Positions 7,479 to 12,867 of a DNA stretch of 12,867 nt are shown here, one piece after another. Source of the stretch: a bacterium BMS3Abin14. GTDB lineage: Bacteria > BMS3Abin14. The stretch covers positions 5,001-17,867 of the forward strand of contig BDTG01000035.1 of assembly GCA_002897695.1 (NCBI GenBank). The letters are read 5' to 3'. The first letter of the stretch is position 1. Each line of letters opens with the position of its first letter. The notes below the pieces were generated by a model. It had not been told where the DNA came from. It saw nothing but the letters and a program-made list of their open reading frames with translations, and searched no databases. The position numbers and the translations under genes are program-made.

Positions 7479-8084
7479 ATGATCCGCAGACATCGAATTT
7501 TCTTCGCTATGGCAGCGCTTCTCGCCGTTTTCACGTCTCCTCTGCCAAAAATCTCCCTGGCGGCGGATGTTCCTTTTCCAAAGAACCTGCTGGACGACCT
7601 GCGCTCTAAAGATCAATCCATTCGGCTCTCCGCCGTCCAGGCCATTAAACCGTACAGGGAACTGACCTCCCTTCCTGTCCTGGAGAGGATCCTCGTCGTT
7701 GACCCTGATACAGGGGTCAAGATCGCCGCCGCCGTGTCCCTGGGTCAACTGAAAGAACCGGCATCGAGGGAAGGACTTATAAACGGCATCCTCTTCGATT
7801 CATCCGGACTGGTCCGTTTTCGATGCGGGGAGGCCCTGTCAATGCTGGGGGTCAACCGGGATGAAAAACAGGCATTTCTCAGGGGTCTCGAGGATCCTGA
7901 TAAACGGGTGCATTATATCAGCCTGCACGCCATCTCGTCGAAGGTACAGGATTCGGACATATCGCTTATTGCCGACCTTTTAGCCGACGACAGCACGGTG
8001 GTCAGGGAACTGGCCCATCAGATCCTCAGTAAACGGGGAATCGTGCTGGAGAAAATCGGCGACAGATACAGGATGGTGAAGTAG
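7479..8084 (+). CDS. Exported HEAT-repeat protein
   Basis: The 201-residue product has a signal peptide (about 1-29, FFAMAALLAVF then ISLAA) and about five HEAT-like helical pairs: 36-62 (LLDDLRSKDQSIRLSAVQAI), 66-95 (PDTGVKIAAAVSLGQL), 100-128 (SSGLVRFRCGEALSML), 131-158 (DPDKRVHYISLHAI) and 160-188 (DSTVVRELAHQIL). The D-x-x-V/I-R-x-x-A pattern is the PBS-lyase/HEAT type. Such solenoids bind protein partners; no enzyme motif is present. AGGTGG precedes the ATG at about 5 bases. It is the last gene of the plus-strand envelope run; a 12-base palindrome follows 17 bases after the stop. Confidence 0.8.
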   Translation: MIRRHRIFFAMAALLAVFTSPLPKISLAADVPFPKNLLDDLRSKDQSIRLSAVQAIKPYRELTSLPVLERILVVDPDTGVKIAAAVSLGQLKEPASREGLINGILFDSSGLVRFRCGEALSMLGVNRDEKQAFLRGLEDPDKRVHYISLHAISSKVQDSDISLIADLLADDSTVVRELAHQILSKRGIVLEKIGDRYRMVK

Positions 8085-8101
8085 GGGTGGTTTGAGAGTT
8101 G

Positions 8102-8113
8102 CCGGCATGCCGG
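8102..8113. repeat. Perfect 12-bp palindrome CCGGCATGCCGG
   Basis: CCGGCATGCCGG is self-complementary and lies 17 bases after the HEAT gene stop. It has no loop and no following T tract, so a terminator role is doubtful. It opens a 290-base gene-free stretch (8085-8376) that also holds the repeats at 8153-8200 and 8260-8299 and the AT-rich promoter region at about 8310-8376. Confidence 0.5.
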
Positions 8114-8152
8114 AGAACATGAAGAGGGAAGCGAGCTGGACTTCATCACCCC

Positions 8153-8200
8153 GAGATTGCCGCGTCGTCACGCCATTGGGCGTAACTCCTCGCAATGACA
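8153..8200. repeat. Dispersed palindromic repeat of the TCATTGCGAGGAG...GCAATCTC type
   Basis: Read on the minus strand the block begins TGTCATTGCGAGGAG and ends GCGGCAATCTC, the two ends of a short repeat that I recall from many unrelated bacterial genomes. The arms ATTGC (8156-8160) and GCAAT (8192-8196) pair. The centre holds a small hairpin, ACGCC (8170-8174) and GGCGT (8179-8183) around a 4-base loop, in place of the GCGAAGCGAC text I remember as usual. It is noncoding. Family membership is from memory and could be checked by counting copies in the genome. Confidence 0.6.
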
Positions 8201-8259
8201 CCTGTTCCCTCCCCGCGTCTGATTTTCCACATTGGACCCGTCCTTCTCCACCGATGAAC

Positions 8260-8299
8260 GTATGGAAGACGGCGCTTTGCCCCTCGCCCATGCACCCCT
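8260..8299. repeat. Compact copy of a two-part repeat (GTATGGAAGACGG + 20-mer)
   Basis: GTATGGAAGACGG (8260-8272) is followed after 7 bases by CCCCTCGCCCATGCACCCCT (8280-8299). The same two exact blocks, in the same order and orientation, occur at 10734-10746 and 10824-10843 but 77 bases apart. Chance recurrence of an exact 13-mer and 20-mer in order is very unlikely. Confidence 0.7.
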
Positions 8300-8341
8300 G
8301 CTCCCAAGCTACCGTATTCATTACGATAAATAATTATTACC

Positions 8342-8370
8342 TTGTTACCAATCTGATTATCACGTAAAAT
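8342..8370 (+). promoter_or_regulatory. Sigma-70-like promoter of the toxin-antitoxin-like pair, with tandem TTRTTACC
   Basis: TTGTTA (8342-8347) and TAAAAT (8365-8370) are separated by 17 bases, matching the consensus at 4 of 6 and 5 of 6. The -10 box ends only 6 bases before the ATG at 8377, so transcription should begin at or near the start codon and the mRNA would be leaderless; no Shine-Dalgarno is visible. TTATTACC (8334-8341) and TTGTTACC (8342-8349) are tandem 8-base repeats overlapping the -35 box, and AATAATTATT (8329-8338) is a 10-base palindrome, so an autoregulatory operator is plausible. Confidence 0.55.
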
Positions 8371-8376
8371 GTAGGG

Positions 8377-8688
8377 ATGAAGCGGTTGCCTGAAAAAATG
8401 TACGCTCTCTTCTGGGAATACGACCCTCAAACACTTTCCCTGGATCGGGACAGGGACCTGATCATCGGCCGGGTCCTCTCCGCGGCAGGATGGGATGGTG
8501 TCCGATGGCTGCTCTCGGAATTCGGTGAAAGTGCCTTGACGGAGTGGATTCTGAGGTCCAGAGGAAAGAACCTGTCCCCTCCCCGCCTCCGTTTCTGGGA
8601 ACTCGTGTTGAGCCTGCCCCGCTCCCGGGTCGACGAATGGCTATCCGAACCCGGCAGAAAAATATGGGAAGAGAGGACCGCATCTTGA
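8377..8688 (+). CDS. DUF6922-like protein, probable antitoxin partner
   Basis: The 103-residue product has the pattern LFWEYDPQTLSLDRDRDLIIGRVL, then GWDGVRWLLSEFGESALTEWI and RGKNLSPPRLRFWELVL. These are hallmarks of a small family (DUF6922 as I recall it) usually encoded just before AbiEii/AbiGii-type nucleotidyltransferases; function is not established, and an antitoxin or regulator role is inferred from the pairing. It is cytosolic, with no membrane segment. The ATG at 8377 lies 6 bases after the -10 box and has no ribosome site, while a second in-frame ATG at 8398 also lacks one. Its TGA overlaps the TTG of the next gene as TTGA. Confidence 0.75.
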   Translation: MKRLPEKMYALFWEYDPQTLSLDRDRDLIIGRVLSAAGWDGVRWLLSEFGESALTEWILRSRGKNLSPPRLRFWELVLSLPRSRVDEWLSEPGRKIWEERTAS

Positions 8689-9332
8689 GCTGCCACACGG
8701 AGGCCCTCGCCAAAGACCTTCAGGGCGTTCTTCGGGAAATGGGTCCCTTCATGTCTGAAAGGGGCCTCTACCTCGCAGGTGGAACGGCTCTTGCCTTGTA
8801 CATGGGCCACAGGGTATCAGTCGACCTTGACTGGTTCGCCGCAAACCCCCTCGGCGATCCTCTGGCCTTCATCCATGAATTGAAGGACAACGGGATCCCT
8901 TTCGCCGCAACCGGGGTCGACCGGGGCACTCTGCATGGGTTGGTGCGCGGAATAAGCGTCAGTGTTCTCGAATACAGGTATCCTCTCCTCCTCCCTGCCA
9001 CCCACCTGCCGGAACTTCACTGCCACCTCGCCTCCCTCGATGACATCGTCTGCATGAAGCTTTCAGCCATATCCCAACGCGGCGCGAAAAAAGATTTTCT
9101 CGACCTCTATGCCATTTTGAAGACCCATACCACACTCGGTGAAGCTCTCGATCTCTACAGGAAAAAATATGCTCTGGAGGATGTCGGACACGTCATCTTC
9201 GGCCTGGCCTATTTTGACGATGCGGAAAGGGAAAAAACGCCGAAGATGCTGTGGGACGTCGCATGGGAAACTGTCAGGAAATCGATAAGGGAATGGCTGA
9301 GGGAATATACAAGAGCAATGGGACAGGGGTAG
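8685..9332 (+). CDS. AbiEii/AbiGii-like nucleotidyltransferase, probable toxin
   Basis: The 215-residue product matches the nucleotidyltransferase AbiEii/AbiGii toxin family: LYLAGGTALALYMGHRVSVD (28-47) continuing into the DLD metal-binding acidic pair (47-49), and KLSAISQRGAKKDFLDLYAI (125-144) with the family's RG..KDF.DL motif. Members transfer nucleotides and, in AbiE systems, block phage growth; the substrate of this subgroup is not known. Start is uncertain. TTG 8685 overlaps the upstream stop as TTGA and has GAGAGGA 7 bases ahead, which I prefer; ATG 8664, in frame, lacks a ribosome site and would add 7 residues. The core catalytic residues look intact, so it does not appear to be a pseudogene. 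Confidence 0.82.
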   Translation: MSCHTEALAKDLQGVLREMGPFMSERGLYLAGGTALALYMGHRVSVDLDWFAANPLGDPLAFIHELKDNGIPFAATGVDRGTLHGLVRGISVSVLEYRYPLLLPATHLPELHCHLASLDDIVCMKLSAISQRGAKKDFLDLYAILKTHTTLGEALDLYRKKYALEDVGHVIFGLAYFDDAEREKTPKMLWDVAWETVRKSIREWLREYTRAMGQG

Positions 9333-9343
9333 GATCAGTTCCT

Positions 9344-9362
9344 GCTGCCTGGGAAAGGCAGC
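9344..9362. terminator. Possible bidirectional hairpin between convergent genes
   Basis: GCTGCCT (9344-9350) and AGGCAGC (9356-9362) form a perfect 7-bp stem with a 5-base GGGAA loop. It lies 12 bases after the AbiEii-like gene stop and about 28 bases beyond the stop of the converging iron-sulfur gene. No T tract follows on either strand, so it is at best a weak or factor-assisted terminator. Confidence 0.35.
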
Positions 9363-9390
9363 TACAAGGTACTAAGACCAGATCCCGGGA

Positions 9391-10683
9391 CTAGCTTGGG
9401 CCCCGCCTGTTTTTTTGTCCCGTAGCCCACTCCATGTACCTGGATTTTATCTGCTTCGAAGCCATGACGCGTTTTATCGGCGGCAGGTTGAGGATGACAC
9501 CTAGAACGGCGGCCAGTGCCCTGTGGGAAAGGAGGACCTGGTTGTCGAAGATGAGGTTTTGAAGCTTGCCGCGCTCTATGGCCATGAGTACGGTCCGGCG
9601 GGTCGTCGACAGGGGAGTAAGCACACGTTCATCCCTGTTCTCAAGGGCCAGCGCATCGAGGTTGCAGTTCCTCACGCACACGCCGCACCCCAGACAGACA
9701 TCATTATCCACCCTTGCCAGTTTCAATCCGGGCCTGTTTGGTTCGTTGGCTGAGACCAGGGCAATGGCCTCCACCGGGCACGCTGAAACACACCTGCCGC
9801 AGCCGTTGCACGATTCCCGCTTTACTAATGGCAGGAAGTTAGTCGTGTGAACGGGCTGAAGAATACCGAACCTGCGTGCCGCGATCATGGCCTCGCAGCA
9901 GCATCCGCAGCAGTTGCAGATAAAACTTACCCTGCGCTGAACGTTTTCTCCGAACTGAACCAGGTTCCGTTCATACGCCTCATCCAGAAGATCCCTTGCT
10001 TCGGAGCTGTCGACACTTCGGGCGATATCGTGGCGGGCGAGGGATTGGGCGGTGGCACCGAAGGTCATACAGATGTTCATGGGGGCGTCGCAGGAACGGT
10101 CAAGGTGCTGCATCTTGTGGCGGCAGTAGCAGGCACCTATCCCAATCTGTTTTGCCGTGCCGATGATATGGCCGGCCCGCTCGTAATCCAGCACGTGAAG
10201 TGTATTATCGCCGGACAGCACGGGTTCCTGTACAAAAGCCCGCCCCAACTGGGTTTCCCCGGTGGCGAACAGAGCCTTGATAAAATCCTCCTCCACATTC
10301 AGGTACTGGTGGAAAAGCTCCGAAAGCAGCTTCTGATCGATATCTTCCCGGATCCTCATGAGGGAAAACTCGAAGAACCCGGCCATGGGCGGTGGCAGGA
10401 CGTAAAAGGTATTCCCACGGATATCCATATCGATGAGGATCCCGCGGCTGGACAGTTCATCCAGGATCTTCCTGCTTTCGGTGATCCCAAGTTTCCAGAT
10501 TCGGTCCGCCTTTTCCACTGTGAAGGGTTTAATGGGGAGCTGGGCGACGAGGCCTGCTTCCCGCTGGGAAAAGAGCATCTCGAGGATCTGAAAAAGAAGC
10601 TTTGAAGGAGGAGCGCCCTGGGGAAACCGGTTCAGTCTCTCCGAAAGGTTTTTGTAGGCGGACCGCGGTGTGAGGTGGGCCAA
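9391..10683 (-). CDS. 4Fe-4S ferredoxin-type protein with N-terminal winged-helix-like region
   Basis: The 430-residue cytosolic protein has three parts. Residues about 25-95 (SKLLFQILEMLFSQREAGLV, TESRKILDELSSRGIL, FYVLPPP) look like a winged helix. The middle holds C185, C187, C198 and C205 (ACYCRHK, SCDAPMNIC), then the dense cluster ICNCCGCCC (C256, C258, C259, C261-263). The last third carries two ferredoxin motifs, CNGCGRCVSACP (292-303) and CLGCGVCVRNC (330-340); the second ends in N instead of the usual P. Similar proteins are common in anaerobic deltaproteobacteria, annotated only as 4Fe-4S binding; electron transfer or redox sensing is inferred. The start is TTG 10683 with AGGAGG 7 bases upstream, a strong site. 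The gap to the cyclic-nucleotide gene upstream is 158 bases and contains repeats. Confidence 0.82.
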   Translation of the reverse strand: MAHLTPRSAYKNLSERLNRFPQGAPPSKLLFQILEMLFSQREAGLVAQLPIKPFTVEKADRIWKLGITESRKILDELSSRGILIDMDIRGNTFYVLPPPMAGFFEFSLMRIREDIDQKLLSELFHQYLNVEEDFIKALFATGETQLGRAFVQEPVLSGDNTLHVLDYERAGHIIGTAKQIGIGACYCRHKMQHLDRSCDAPMNICMTFGATAQSLARHDIARSVDSSEARDLLDEAYERNLVQFGENVQRRVSFICNCCGCCCEAMIAARRFGILQPVHTTNFLPLVKRESCNGCGRCVSACPVEAIALVSANEPNRPGLKLARVDNDVCLGCGVCVRNCNLDALALENRDERVLTPLSTTRRTVLMAIERGKLQNLIFDNQVLLSHRALAAVLGVILNLPPIKRVMASKQIKSRYMEWATGQKNRRGPS

Positions 10684-10733
10684 TGGGAATCCTCCTGGGA
10701 ATTGGTCTCAGTCCAAGTCTTGGTCAAAGTCCG

Positions 10734-10843
10734 GTATGGAAGACGGTTTCCGGGTTAAGCGCGAAGCGAAGCTGGTCCACGGCGAAGCCGAGCGATTAAA
10801 CCCGGAGGTCGTGGCCCATGCGCCCCCTCGCCCATGCACCCCT
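10734..10843. repeat. Expanded copy of the two-part repeat, carrying a hairpin block
   Basis: GTATGGAAGACGG (10734-10746) and CCCCTCGCCCATGCACCCCT (10824-10843) match the compact copy at 8260-8299, but here 77 bases separate them instead of 7. The extra block contains an outer inverted repeat CCGGGTT (10750-10756) / AACCCGG (10799-10805) and inner near-repeats GCGAAGCGAAGC and GGCGAAGCCGAGC. GCCCATGC also recurs in tandem at 10814-10821 and 10830-10837. The right end overlaps the stop codon of the cyclic-nucleotide gene by two bases. Confidence 0.65.
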
Positions 10844-11300
10844 ATACTCCACTACCTCCCCCGGAAACTCCCAGGAGCTCTGAAACCATCTGCATAGAAC
10901 ACCAGACCACTTTCAGGAGGTCCCGCTGGACTTTGAGCGCCGTGGCGGGATGGTCTTTTGAAAATTGTTCGAAGTCGTTCCTCCGGACGGTAAGGATATT
11001 GGATGGATCGGTCGCCACCGCCCGTACCGGGGAAAGATGCTCGGGCCCGAGAAGGGCCCACTCACCGAAGGTCTCCCACTGCCCAAGAACAAGTTCCCCG
11101 CCGCTCTCAAGTTCAGGGGCCGTGAGGACCGCACTGCCCTTTTCGATAAAGCAGAACCGGTCGCTCACTGCCTTCGATTCCAGCAGTACCGCCCCCCGTT
11201 CGAATTTTTTCTCAGAGACGATCCGCGCAAACTGTGCCAGTTCCTGATCCGTCAGGCTCTGGAACATACCGCTCTTCCGAAGAGGCATTATTTTGGCCAT
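10842..11300 (-). CDS. Stand-alone cyclic-nucleotide-binding domain protein
   Basis: The 152-residue product is essentially one cNMP-binding (CAP_ED) beta-roll: MFQSLTDQELAQFARIVSEK, KFERGAVLLES, FCFIEKGSAVLTAPE, then FGEWALLGPEHLSPVRAVAT, which is the phosphate-binding cassette region (usually FGE-ALL---R-A), followed by a helical tail. No DNA-binding helix-turn-helix or enzyme domain is attached, so the output must come through a partner. Cyclic AMP or GMP binding is family knowledge, not shown here; the conserved FGE, ALL and R residues make it plausible. ATG 11300 has GGAGG 8 bases upstream. It lies 69 bases downstream of the carbonic-anhydrase-like gene, and 158 bases upstream of the iron-sulfur gene on the same strand. 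Confidence 0.82.
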   Translation of the reverse strand: MAKIMPLRKSGMFQSLTDQELAQFARIVSEKKFERGAVLLESKAVSDRFCFIEKGSAVLTAPELESGGELVLGQWETFGEWALLGPEHLSPVRAVATDPSNILTVRRNDFEQFSKDHPATALKVQRDLLKVVWCSMQMVSELLGVSGGGSGV

Positions 11301-11369
11301 GAGCAGGTCCTCCGGTATGCAGCCCTGACAGGGTCGGTGCCAGTTGCTATAAACAACATTAACTGTGTT

Positions 11370-11900
11370 TCATAAACCATTAATATCAGAGATGTATTTA
11401 TCCTTTAATGTGGCGTAATGCTCCATTGTAGCTACCATCATCTCCCTCTCGTCGTCTCGAAGTGGACGTGCAGTCTTTGCCGGAATCCCGAGGGCGAGAT
11501 GACCCGACGGCACCACTGTGCCCGGCGTGACAACGGCCCCGGCGCCTACCATGGCGCCCGGCTCGATCACCGCGCCGTCAAGGACGCGCGACCCTGTCCC
11601 GATCAGGCAGCCGTCCCCTATTTTACACCCGTGGACTACAGCCGAATGCCCCACTGTCACCCCGGATCCGATAAACAGTGGATATTTTTCAGATGTTACG
11701 TGAAGAACCGAACCGTCCTGTATATTTGTGCTGCTTCCTATCCGTATGAAATTTACATCCCCCCGGACCACAACCTGGAACCAGAAACTGGAATCATCCC
11801 CCGCGTGTACGTCTCCGATAATGGCCGCCGTGGGGGCGACGTAGACTGAATCCCCGATGACGGGCAAGGTTCCGTCGAAAGGAAGGATGTTCGCCCTCAA
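11370..11900 (-). CDS. Gamma-carbonic-anhydrase-like left-handed beta-helix protein
   Basis: The 176-residue product is a hexapeptide-repeat (left-handed beta-helix) protein of the gamma carbonic anhydrase / YrdA / PaaY family. Metal-ligand histidines are visible at H67 (SVLHVT), H85 (VGHS) and H90 (VHGC), as are the RGD (46-48) and NIQDG (59-63) motifs of the active site. Many YrdA/PaaY relatives lack strong carbonic anhydrase activity or act as thioesterases, so the reaction is open. The start is TTG 11898-11900, overlapping the HD gene stop as TTGA, with only a weak ribosome site, so translation is probably coupled. Length is typical of the short family members (about 170-180). Confidence 0.9.
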   Translation of the reverse strand: MRANILPFDGTLPVIGDSVYVAPTAAIIGDVHAGDDSSFWFQVVVRGDVNFIRIGSSTNIQDGSVLHVTSEKYPLFIGSGVTVGHSAVVHGCKIGDGCLIGTGSRVLDGAVIEPGAMVGAGAVVTPGTVVPSGHLALGIPAKTARPLRDDEREMMVATMEHYATLKDKYISDINGL

Positions 11901-12442
11901 AGACCGATCCGTTCCGCGATACCTTTCATGGAGTTCAGGCTCAGTTCAAGAAACTCCTCCAACTCCAGATCCATTTCCTCGCAAGCCCTGATCTGGTCCC
12001 TGTCGGCGCCGCGGGCGAACTGCTTTTCCTTGAACCGTTTTTTAAGGCTTTTGAGCTTTACCGGCTCGAGCTTCTTCTCCGGCCGAATGAGGGCTGCAGC
12101 AACCACGAGCCCTGTCACCGGGTCCGCCGCATACAGGGCCCGGTCAAGGAGGGTTTCCCTTTCGACATGCCCCGCATGGGCGACGATGGCATGGAGGATC
12201 TCCTCGGAGATGCCCTTCTCCCTCAGGATCTCGGAGGTCACGTAGCCATGACGGGGGAAATCGTCTACCGTCTCAGTATAGTCCAGATCGTGCACGAGGC
12301 CGGCGAACCCCCATTTATCCGGGTCCTCACCGAGATGGTCCGCCAGCGCCCTCATAACGGCCTCCGTGGCCAACATGTGGTTCCTCAGACTCGATTCCGC
12401 CACCATCTCGTACACCAGATCCTGTGCCTCTTCACGCGTCAT
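11897..12442 (-). CDS. HD-domain hydrolase-like protein
   Basis: The 181-residue product belongs to the HDIG-type HD superfamily. Visible metal ligands are H22 (RNHMLATEAVM), H51-D52 (GLVHDLDY) and D107 (ALYAADPVTG), with H65 and H89 in HGYVTSEIL and IVAHAGH as additional candidates. Such proteins hydrolyse phosphoesters or nucleotides; the substrate cannot be told from sequence. A lysine/arginine-rich segment (about 123-150) follows the core. ATG 12442 is preferred because GGAGG lies 9 bases upstream; the in-frame ATG at 12496 has no ribosome site. The stop overlaps the TTG of the carbonic-anhydrase-like gene, so the two are cotranslated. The family function is well supported, the exact role is not. 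Confidence 0.85.
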   Translation of the reverse strand: MTREEAQDLVYEMVAESSLRNHMLATEAVMRALADHLGEDPDKWGFAGLVHDLDYTETVDDFPRHGYVTSEILREKGISEEILHAIVAHAGHVERETLLDRALYAADPVTGLVVAAALIRPEKKLEPVKLKSLKKRFKEKQFARGADRDQIRACEEMDLELEEFLELSLNSMKGIAERIGL

Positions 12443-12502
12443 ATCCGGTCCCCTCCATGAAGTATCGCTATTCTCAGCATCAGTGCCAGACAACATTTTG
12501 CG

Positions 12503-12530
12503 ATACTATCACACTCATCTTGACTGTGAA
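12503..12530 (-). promoter_or_regulatory. Possible sigma-70 promoter of the HD-carbonic-anhydrase-like pair
   Basis: Read on the minus strand, TTCACA (12525-12530) and TAGTAT (12503-12508) are 16 bases apart, matching consensus at 5 of 6 and 4 of 6. They lie 61 bases upstream of ATG 12442. The rest of the gap 12531-12673 shows no clear gene or terminator. Confidence 0.35.
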
Positions 12531-12673
12531 CAGTCCATAAGGCTATCCGACGAAAGGTGGGGGAAGCGGGAAACCCGAATAATCGAAGTGCTCATTGCGT
12601 GAAAATTTTCTGAATGGCCGAAAAACTGAGATGCACCCGGAAGAAGATGGTCGCAGATTTTCCGGCCCATGCC

Positions 12674-12867
12674 TCAGAGGTCCTCATCCCCGGTCACAGG
12701 GATATCACCCACACTGTGGATTCCGGACAGGTCCTCGCTGGTAAACACCTTATTGACATCAAGGATAATGATGAACTGTTCTCCGTGTTTGCCCATCCCG
12801 AGGATAAAATCGGTATCAAGTCTGGTCCCTATTCTGGGGGGCGGCTCTATCAGGTCCGGGGTCAGCT
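12674..12867 (-). CDS. cheW: CheW-type chemotaxis coupling protein, C-terminus only
   Basis: Sixty-four codons of the C-terminal part are visible, entering at the right edge: LTPDLIEPPPRIGTRLDTDF then ILGMGKHGEQFIIILDVNKVF, ending TGDEDL and a TGA. IEPPP-IGTRLDTDFI-GMGK and FIIILDVDKVF are the end of the CheW SH3-like domain in many bacteria. CheW couples methyl-accepting receptors to the CheA kinase, so a chemosensory operon probably continues to the right; the start and the remaining two thirds lie outside the window. It is also possible that this is the CheW domain of a longer protein such as CheV or CheA, but a stop only about 20 residues after the domain makes a simple CheW most likely. 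No terminator is evident after it. Confidence 0.88.
   Translation of the reverse strand, partial: LTPDLIEPPPRIGTRLDTDFILGMGKHGEQFIIILDVNKVFTSEDLSGIHSVGDIPVTGDEDL

Noticed and set aside
8092-8367. Open frame of 91 codons in the spacer before the DUF6922-like gene
   Set aside because: It runs through palindromic repeats (8102-8113, 8153-8200, 8260-8299), has no recognisable domain, and no ribosome site.
8544-8684. Longer N-terminus for the AbiEii-like gene
   Set aside because: It lies wholly within the DUF6922-like gene and is proline-rich with no family match; TTG 8685 or ATG 8664 fits the family length.
9847-10605. Long plus-strand open frame opposite the iron-sulfur gene
   Set aside because: It is antisense to a gene with conserved cysteine motifs and has no family match or ribosome site.
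12440-12496. ATG at 12496 as start of the HD gene
   Set aside because: No ribosome site and no conserved residues in the extra 18 codons; ATG 12442 has GGAGG.

Overview
The window reads as a chromosomal segment of a Gram-negative bacterium with moderately high GC. Several traits would suit a deltaproteobacterium-like lineage (Desulfobacterota or Myxococcota type): an AgmX/PglI-type TonB-like domain, an iron-sulfur protein with a helix-turn-helix-like N-terminus, a DUF6922/AbiEii-like pair, and many short palindromic repeats between genes. This is inference from gene families; no rRNA or tRNA is present to settle it. Sixteen protein genes are supported, two of them cut by the window ends. They occupy nearly all the sequence, and no gap exceeds 300 bases.

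Region 1 (1-3257, minus strand) holds housekeeping genes read leftward: a short Ppx/GppA phosphatase, tyrosyl-tRNA synthetase (tyrS), and an MltD-like lytic transglycosylase cut by the left edge. The gaps around ppx and tyrS carry stem-loop repeats, a 7-bp tandem array that could form a G-quadruplex, and other simple repeats.

Region 2 (3529-8084, plus strand) is a run of five closely spaced genes, four with signal peptides: an OmpA-like/Ig-like/DUF2135 protein, a coiled-coil plus beta-domain protein, a TPR protein, a small AgmX/PglI (TonB-like) C-terminal domain protein, and a HEAT-repeat protein. I read it as a periplasmic or envelope module related to parts of the TolQR/TonB-type machines of gliding and uptake systems. 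No ExbB/ExbD-type motor gene lies in the window. It is the least familiar system here.

Region 3 (8085-9332, plus strand) is a repeat-rich spacer followed by a two-gene DUF6922-like/AbiEii-like nucleotidyltransferase pair that resembles a toxin-antitoxin module. Its promoter lies so close to the first ATG that the mRNA may be leaderless.

Region 4 (9391-12867, minus strand) reads leftward from the right edge: the C-terminus of a CheW, an HD-domain protein translationally coupled to a gamma-carbonic-anhydrase-like protein, a stand-alone cyclic-nucleotide-binding domain protein, and a large protein with a helix-turn-helix-like N-terminus and several cysteine clusters including two ferredoxin-type 4Fe-4S motifs.

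TTG start codons are frequent (four genes), mostly at stop/start junctions. A repeat family seems shared between the gaps at 8260-8299 and 10734-10843, where one copy carries an extra 70 bases with a hairpin.
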